A DNA stretch of 64,000 nucleotides, taken from Streptomyces fumigatiscleroticus (lineage in GTDB: Bacteria; Actinomycetota; Actinomycetes; Streptomycetales; Streptomycetaceae). A program made the position numbers and the translations under genes. Location: positions 62,001-126,000 of the forward strand of contig NZ_BMQF01000018.1 of NCBI RefSeq assembly GCF_014647975.1, in the 5' to 3' direction. This document shows, piece by piece, positions 59,173 through 64,000 of this stretch (position 1 is its first letter; every line of letters begins with the position of its first letter). The notes under the pieces are model-generated. The model searched no databases. It was not told the DNA's origin and saw only the letters and a program-made list of their open reading frames with translations.

Positions 59173-59372
59173 CGGCTTCCGCTCCCCGGTCTCCTCGTCG
59201 TCATCACGTGTCCACGTAACGGGACGCGACGCCGGTGCGCATCAACCGATCGGCTGATGTGCCGGTCGTCCGGACCGCGTCCACGGCCGAGCCGGTCGGC
59301 CGAGCCGGCGGCCCCTCCCGGGCGACCAGGCTGGCAGGCGGCAACGCACCACCTGAGGAAGGGAATACCGCC

Positions 59373-60146
59373 GTGCCGGCCAGGAACGTCACCGTCAATC
59401 GCGCCGCCCTCGGACACCGGGTCCGCTATGCCCTGCGTCATCCCGGCCGGGTGCCCCGTCATCTGGTCCGTGTGAGCCGGGACATGTGGCTGCGGCACCG
59501 GCACCCGGATCACATCGCGTACTACCGCGCGGTGATGCGTTCCGACACCCGCGCCGACCCCGACGCCGCCGTCGGCAGCCACAGCCGTGAGCGGTGGCTG
59601 GCGCTGGGGGCGATGCAGTTCGACTATCTGGTCGGGCACGGGCTGAAGCCGGGGCACCGGATGCTGGAGATCGGGTGCGGCAATCTGCGCGGGGGGTGGC
59701 GGTTCATCCGGCATCTGGAGCCCGGGCACTACTACGGCATCGACATCTCGCCCGACATCCTCGCCGCCGCCCAGGACACCGTCGTGGAGATGGGGCTCCA
59801 GAAGCGGCTGCCGACGCTCACCCCGGTGCGGGATCTGACGCTGCGGTTCCTGCCCGACGCGCACTTCGACGTCGTCCACGCGCACAGCGTGTTCTCGCAC
59901 TCGCCGCTGCCCGTCATCGAGGAGTGCCTCGCCAACGTCGGGCGGGTGCTGGCGCCGGGCGGGTGGTTCGACTTCACCTTCGACCGGACCGAGGGAGAGG
60001 AACACCACGTGCTGCGGGAGGACTTCTACTACCGGACCGAGACGCTCGTCGGTCTCGCCGAGAAGTACGGCCTGGCGGCCCGTTTCATGGCGGACTGGGA
60101 GGAGCTGCCGCACGGTCAGTCGAAGATCCGCGTCACCCGTCGGTGA
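59373..60146 (+). CDS. SAM-dependent class I methyltransferase
   Basis: This 257-aa protein has an N-terminal basic region (residues 1-45, many Arg/His) and then a Rossmann methyltransferase fold: motif I MLEIGCGNLRGG (98-108), GIDISPDILAAAQ, FDVVHAHSVFSH and LAPGGWFDFTF. GTG 59373 follows GAGGAAGGG; the frame is open to 59235. The substrate is unknown. It is monocistronic and convergent with ku, with 15 bp between them. Confidence 0.85.
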   Translation: MPARNVTVNRAALGHRVRYALRHPGRVPRHLVRVSRDMWLRHRHPDHIAYYRAVMRSDTRADPDAAVGSHSRERWLALGAMQFDYLVGHGLKPGHRMLEIGCGNLRGGWRFIRHLEPGHYYGIDISPDILAAAQDTVVEMGLQKRLPTLTPVRDLTLRFLPDAHFDVVHAHSVFSHSPLPVIEECLANVGRVLAPGGWFDFTFDRTEGEEHHVLREDFYYRTETLVGLAEKYGLAARFMADWEELPHGQSKIRVTRR

Positions 60147-60161
60147 CGGTCGGATATCAGG

Positions 60162-61163
60162 TCATGCGCTCCGCCTCCGCGAGGCCGTCTTCTTCGCCGG
60201 GGTCTTCTTCGCCGTCGACTTGGTGGTCGTCTTCTTCGCCGTCGTCTTTTTCGCCGTCGTCTTCTTCGCCGCCGTCTTCTTCGCGGTCGACGTCGACTTC
60301 TTGCCGTCGGTCTGCTTCGGGGTGGCGCGGGCCCTCTTGCGTTCGGGCAGGTGCCTGACGTCCGCCGGCTCCCCCGCCGGCTGCTCCCCCCGCGACTCCT
60401 TCGCCGCCTGCACGCTCCGCTCCAGGGCCGCCATCAGGTCCAGGACCTTGCCGCCGGACGGCGGCTCCGGGGCCTCGGGGGGCCTCTCGCCGGCGGCCTT
60501 AGCGGCGATGACCTCCTCCAGTGCCTCGCGGTACTCGTCGTGCAGATCGTCCAGGTCGATCTCGCCGAGCGTGTCCATCAGGGCGTCCGCGAGGTCGAGC
60601 TCCTTGTCGCGGACGGTGACATCGGTGTCGGGGGCGACGCCCTCGGGGGCGCGGACCTCGTCCGGCCACAGCAGAGCGTGCATGGCGATGGCGTCGTCCA
60701 CCACCCGGAGCATGCCCAGGCGCTCCCGGCCGCGCAGGGCGAACTTGGCGACGGCGACCCGGTTGCTGCGTTTCAGGGCCTCGCGCAGCAGGGTGTACGG
60801 CTTGGCGGCGGGGGCTCCGCTCGCCGCCAGGTAGTACGCGGCACCCATCTGGAGGGGGTCGATGCGTTCGGCCGGGACGAAGGCCACGATGTCGATCGTG
60901 CGGGCCGTCGGGATCGGCAGATGGGCCAGGTCCTCGTCGGTGATCGGGATCATCGTGCCGTCCGCGTCCTCGTAGGCCTTGCCGATCTCCCCCTGGGTGA
61001 CCTCGCGGTCCTCCAGCTCGCAGACCTTGCGGTAGCGGATCCGGCCGCCGTCCTCCGCGTGGATCTGGCGGAAGGAGACCGAGTGGCTCTCGGTGGCGTT
61101 CACCAGCTTGATGGGGATGCTGACCAGGCCGAACGAGATGGCTCCGTTCCATATGGATCTCAC
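60162..61163 (-). CDS. ku: Ku protein for non-homologous end joining
   Basis: This 333-aa homodimeric Ku binds DNA ends and recruits LigD. The N-terminus RSIWNGAISFGLVSIPIKL is diagnostic, and the core runs to about residue 255. The C-terminal tail (about 280-333) is a Lys/Ala/Thr repeat (KKT units) like a histone H1 tail, probably for DNA binding. GTG 61163 is the start. It is divergent from the LigD-type gene with a 94-bp shared promoter region. Confidence 0.95.
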   Translation of the reverse strand: MRSIWNGAISFGLVSIPIKLVNATESHSVSFRQIHAEDGGRIRYRKVCELEDREVTQGEIGKAYEDADGTMIPITDEDLAHLPIPTARTIDIVAFVPAERIDPLQMGAAYYLAASGAPAAKPYTLLREALKRSNRVAVAKFALRGRERLGMLRVVDDAIAMHALLWPDEVRAPEGVAPDTDVTVRDKELDLADALMDTLGEIDLDDLHDEYREALEEVIAAKAAGERPPEAPEPPSGGKVLDLMAALERSVQAAKESRGEQPAGEPADVRHLPERKRARATPKQTDGKKSTSTAKKTAAKKTTAKKTTAKKTTTKSTAKKTPAKKTASRRRSA

Positions 61164-61257
61164 GTGCGGCTCCCTTTCCGATCGCGCCGACAGTCGCAGC
61201 ACCGACAGTGAGTGGCTTATCGGGCGGTTTCTTCCAGTTTCGTGAGATTCTCATCGT

Positions 61258-62139
61258 ATGGCGCCGATCACGGAGGTGGAGGGGCGACGAGTCGCACTCA
61301 GCAATCTGCACAAGGTGCTGTATCCCGTGGCCCGGTTCACCAAGGGTGAGGTGCTGCACTACTACGCCACGATCGCCGGGGCCCTGCTGCCCCATCTGCG
61401 CGACCGGCCCGTCTCCTTCCTGCGCTACCCGGACGGACCCGACGGGCAGGTCTTCTTCGTGAAGAACGTGCCGGCCGGTACGCCCGAGTGGGTAACGACG
61501 GCACAGGTGCCGCGGTCGGAGGGTCCGGCCCGGATGGTGCTCGTGCAGGACCTGGCCAGCCTGATGTGGGCGGCGAACCTCGTGACCGAGTTCCACACTC
61601 CTCAGTGGACCGTCGCGGCACCGGGCCAGGCCGACCGGATCGTGTTCGACCTGGATCCCGGGCCGCCCGCGAGCGTGGTCGAGTGCCGGGAGGTCGCGCT
61701 GTGGCTGCGGGAGCGGCTCGCGGCGGACGGGATCGAGGCGTACGCCAAGACGTCCGGGTCCAAGGGGCTGCATCTGCTGGCGGCGCTGCGGCCCGTCTCC
61801 TCCGAACGGGTGTCGGAGTACGCCAAAGGGCTGGCCGTGGCGGCGGAGCGGGCCATGCCGCGGCTCGTCCTGCACCGGATGACGCGGAGCCTGAGACCCG
61901 GCAAGGTGTTCGTCGACTGGAGCCAGAACGCCGCGCGCAAGACGACGGCCGCCCCGTACACCCTGCGGGCGCGGGCGGAGCCCACCGTCTCGGCGCCGGT
62001 GACCTGGGCGGAGGTCGAGGAGTGCCGGATGCCCGAACAGCTGGCGTTCCGGGCGGACGACGTCGCCGCCCGGGTCCAGGCGCACGGCGATCTACTGGCC
62101 CCGCTGCTGGACCGGCGGCACGCGGGCCGGCTGCCCTGA
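61258..62139 (+). CDS. LigD polymerase-domain protein (NHEJ polymerase)
   Basis: This 293-aa stand-alone primase-polymerase domain of the LigD family fills or extends ends during NHEJ. The metal-binding acids are Asp131 and Asp133 (VFDLDPG) and Asp220 (KVFVDWSQN). Other motifs are TSGSKGLHLLAAL, RYPDGPDGQVFFVKN and NLHKVLYP. Ligase and nuclease domains are absent, so a separate ATP-dependent ligase elsewhere must seal the ends. It is divergent from ku, as is common in Streptomyces. Confidence 0.95.
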   Translation: MAPITEVEGRRVALSNLHKVLYPVARFTKGEVLHYYATIAGALLPHLRDRPVSFLRYPDGPDGQVFFVKNVPAGTPEWVTTAQVPRSEGPARMVLVQDLASLMWAANLVTEFHTPQWTVAAPGQADRIVFDLDPGPPASVVECREVALWLRERLAADGIEAYAKTSGSKGLHLLAALRPVSSERVSEYAKGLAVAAERAMPRLVLHRMTRSLRPGKVFVDWSQNAARKTTAAPYTLRARAEPTVSAPVTWAEVEECRMPEQLAFRADDVAARVQAHGDLLAPLLDRRHAGRLP

Positions 62140-62189
62140 GCGCTCCGCCGTGCAGGTCAGGTGCCGCGTCCGCGGGTCCGTCGTGGCCG

Positions 62190-62534
62190 GTCGCGCGGTT
62201 CACCGCGCCCCTTCCGCCGACCAGTCGCGCAGTTCCCCGCATCCCTTCCGCCCGCGGTGGCCGCGTGGTCCCCGCGCCCCTTCCGCCGACCAGTCGCGCA
62301 GTTCACCGCACCCCTTCCGCCCGCGGTGGCCGCGTGGTCCCCGCGCCCCTTCCGCCGACCAGTCGCGCAGTTCACCGCACCCCTTCCGCCCGCGGTGGCC
62401 GCGTGGTCCCCGCGCCCCTTCCGCCGACCAGTCGCGCAGTTCACCGCACCCCTTCCGCCCGCGGTGGCCGCGTGGTCCCCGCGCCCCTTCCGCCGACCGG
62501 TCGCGCGGTTCCCCGCACCCCTTCCGCCCGCGGT
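62190..62534. repeat. 69-bp tandem repeat array
   Basis: A 69-bp unit recurs with its TTCCGCCGAC marker at 62212, 62281, 62350, 62419 and 62488, giving about five nearly identical copies. Each contains GTCGCGCAGTTCACCGCACC and GCGGTGGCCGCGTGGTCCCC. Because 69 is divisible by 3, frames stay open through it in several phases, but it is probably non-coding. It fills the 397-bp gap between the LigD-type gene and the convergent NERD gene. Confidence 0.9.
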
Positions 62535-62536
62535 GG

Positions 62537-63340
62537 TCACACCCGCGTCCACGTGTTCCGGTCCCTGGCCATCGCGTGCAGGCCCTCCACGTCGGCCGGC
62601 TTCAGGACGCCGCCGAGGCGGAGCAGGCCCGTCAGGTCCGCGTCCGTGAGGACGCGGACCTCGCGGGGCGGGACGGTGAAGGAGACGTCCGCCGGGCCGA
62701 CCAGCGCCAGGACGGGGCGGACCTCGGCCGTCAGCGCGTAGGAGGCGCGGTCGGCGTCGGAGCGGACGCGGCGCAGCAGCGGATACGGTTCCCGGCGGCC
62801 GAGCGCGACCGTCGGATCGGCGATCCGCACCCGGTGCCTGCGGGCGTACAGGGTGTGGACCGCGAACAGGCCGCCGGGGCCGATCACCAGGTGGTGGACG
62901 CGGTCGCCGCCCGGGAGCGGGATCGAGTGCAGCGTGTGCCAGCCCGCACCGTCCAGCCGGTCCAGGGCCTGCCCCACCGTCTGTTCCGCCTCCAGCGCCC
63001 GGCGGCGCGGGTCCGGGCGGAGCCGGCGGGCCGGGCCGGGATCGCGGTCCAGGGCGACGACGAGGGCCTCGCCGGGGCGGTTGGGCGCCAGGTCGTCGTC
63101 CGGGTGGAGGGAGAGACGGGCCAGCTCGGCGGGGGTCGGGACCGGGGGCGGGCCGATCGTCACCGGGCCGGTGAGGAAGGGTCCCAGGACCCGGAGCACC
63201 TCGTCTCTGTGGTCGTCGCTGAGCAGGTTGACCCGGGCCGTGTCACGGTCGTACCAGGCGATGTTCCTGCCATCCGTGAGGCAGACGTACAGCCGTTCCT
63301 GGCCGTGCCGCCAGGCCGGTATGACGCGCAGTCCGGTCAT
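62537..63340 (-). CDS. NERD-domain (nuclease-related) protein
   Basis: This 267-aa protein has a beta-rich N-terminus (VIPAWRHGQERLYVCLTDGRNIAWYD). A NERD-like core at about 115-235 (EAEQTVGQALDRLDGAGWHTLHSIPLPG, HHLVIGPGGLFAVHT) follows the nuclease-related pattern, although the usual Asp and Lys of active members (D in DIDHLV, K in TK) are not evident here (HHLV, VHTL). Nuclease activity is therefore doubtful. The C-terminal end (VRVLTDADLTGLLRLGG) resembles other actinobacterial members. Confidence 0.75.
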   Translation of the reverse strand: MTGLRVIPAWRHGQERLYVCLTDGRNIAWYDRDTARVNLLSDDHRDEVLRVLGPFLTGPVTIGPPPVPTPAELARLSLHPDDDLAPNRPGEALVVALDRDPGPARRLRPDPRRRALEAEQTVGQALDRLDGAGWHTLHSIPLPGGDRVHHLVIGPGGLFAVHTLYARRHRVRIADPTVALGRREPYPLLRRVRSDADRASYALTAEVRPVLALVGPADVSFTVPPREVRVLTDADLTGLLRLGGVLKPADVEGLHAMARDRNTWTRV

Positions 63341-63440
63341 GCGCCATCACCCCTTGACCATGGGAACAGGCGGGGTGCTCCAGGGGCAAGAAGGCGGCTA
63401 CCTTTGAGAGCGCTTGGGAGGGGATGGTGGGGAGGCGCCG

Positions 63441-63947
63441 TTGCGTACCCGCAGGAGGCAACCCGACGTACCGGCTCCGGACGACCCGTGGAACGAGATC
63501 GTGCCCGGCCTGTGGATGGGCGGGCACGAGTTCCGCAGGCAGTCCGGGCAACTGGAGTTCGCGGTGGTGCGGGACGAGTTCGATCTCGTGCAGACCCTGT
63601 TGCGGCTGCCCGGCCACGGGCCCGATCCCGGTGTCGAGCACCATGTGTGGCCGATCCCCGACGGACCCCTGGACGGGACGCAGCTCGCGGGGGTGATGCG
63701 ACTGGCGGAGGCCGCCTGCCAGGCGCTGGACGCGGGCCGCAGGGTGCTCGTCCGCTGCTATCACGGCTACAACCGCTCCGGCCTGGTGGTCGCCCACGCT
63801 CTGATGCGCCGGGGCGAGTCCGCCGAGGGGGCCATACGGCTGATACGGGACCGCCGGTCGCCGTGGGCGCTGCACAACGAGCTGTTCGTCGAGTATCTGC
63901 GGACGGGGCTGTCCACCGCCCGGCTGCTGGAGGAGCTCGCCGAGTAG
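63441..63947 (+). CDS. Dual-specificity-type protein phosphatase
   Basis: This 168-aa protein has the PTP/DSP loop VRCYHGYNRSG (Cys106, Arg112), an intact C-X5-R motif, and WNEIVPGLWMGGHEF near the N-terminus, typical of DSP-like domains. An Asp in WPIPDGPL (about residue 74) may be the general acid. TTG 63441 is chosen because GGGGAGG lies 5 nt upstream; other starts are possible. Confidence 0.8.
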   Translation: MRTRRRQPDVPAPDDPWNEIVPGLWMGGHEFRRQSGQLEFAVVRDEFDLVQTLLRLPGHGPDPGVEHHVWPIPDGPLDGTQLAGVMRLAEAACQALDAGRRVLVRCYHGYNRSGLVVAHALMRRGESAEGAIRLIRDRRSPWALHNELFVEYLRTGLSTARLLEELAE

Positions 63948-64000
63948 CGGGGCGGGTGCCGTCGGCCGCCCGGGGCGCGCGGAAGGGGTGATGTCCTGAG

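Noticed and set aside
62150-63991. Long plus-strand frame across the 69-bp repeats and beyond
   Set aside because: It is open because the repeat length is a multiple of 3 and GC is high; it overlaps the NERD and phosphatase genes in wrong frames.

Overview
The window is a high-GC (about 70 %) actinobacterial chromosome segment, almost certainly Streptomyces. It combines the chiS-chiR-chiC chitinase locus, the atpIBEFHAGDC operon, a rho-thr-lys cluster, a Ku/LigD pair and an actinomycete integrative element (AICE) in a tRNA-Arg gene. From memory, the order argS position - lysA - hom - thrC - thrB - rho - rpmE - prfA - prmC - sua5 - wecA - atp operon matches Mycobacterium tuberculosis, and the wider order matches the S. 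coelicolor SCO53xx region.

Region 1 (1-4.4 kb): a partial membrane protein, then a two-component pair (ChiS/ChiR type) and a secreted family 18 chitinase whose promoter carries the two direct repeats typical of Streptomyces chitinase genes. Region 2 (4.4-12.8 kb, minus strand): a DUF2550 protein and the complete F1Fo ATP synthase operon. Region 3 (13-25 kb, minus): wecA-like transferase, a second glyA, a low-molecular-weight phosphatase homologue with Ser at the nucleophile position, sua5, prmC, prfA, rpmE, an LCP protein, a secreted serine protease with FG-GAP repeats, and rho with a long leader. Region 4 (25.5-32.6 kb, minus): thrB, thrC, hom, lysA, the ArgS-like protein NrtL and a receiver-only response regulator.

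Region 5 (33.1-51.7 kb): an 18.5-kb AICE bounded by 47-bp direct repeats, the left one being the 3' part of an intact tRNA-Arg(CCG). The backbone runs leftward: SCO3933-type regulator, traB (frameshifted), several small transfer/spread genes, a PycTM-like membrane gene (frameshifted), repSA, xis and int. A divergent XRE/TPR regulator and a GntR-Nudix fusion (KorSA plus Pif in one chain) sit near palindromic operators. About 1.35 kb of non-coding DNA with large nested inverted repeats follows. Then comes a lower-GC four-gene cargo operon: a DUF1156-type adenine methyltransferase, a ParB-like protein, an SNF2-type helicase and a DUF3883/PD-(D/E)xK nuclease-like protein. It looks like an anti-phage or restriction-modification-like system that I cannot match to a named one, and it is the most interesting object in the window.

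Region 6 (51.7-64 kb): a degenerate stretch, a small membrane-anchored protein, an HSP90-like ATPase coupled to a TPR protein, a second NarL-type two-component pair, a methyltransferase, divergent Ku and LigD-polymerase genes (bacterial NHEJ), a 69-bp tandem repeat array, a NERD-domain protein and a dual-specificity-type phosphatase.

All functional calls come from reading motifs and recalling families; no database search was run.
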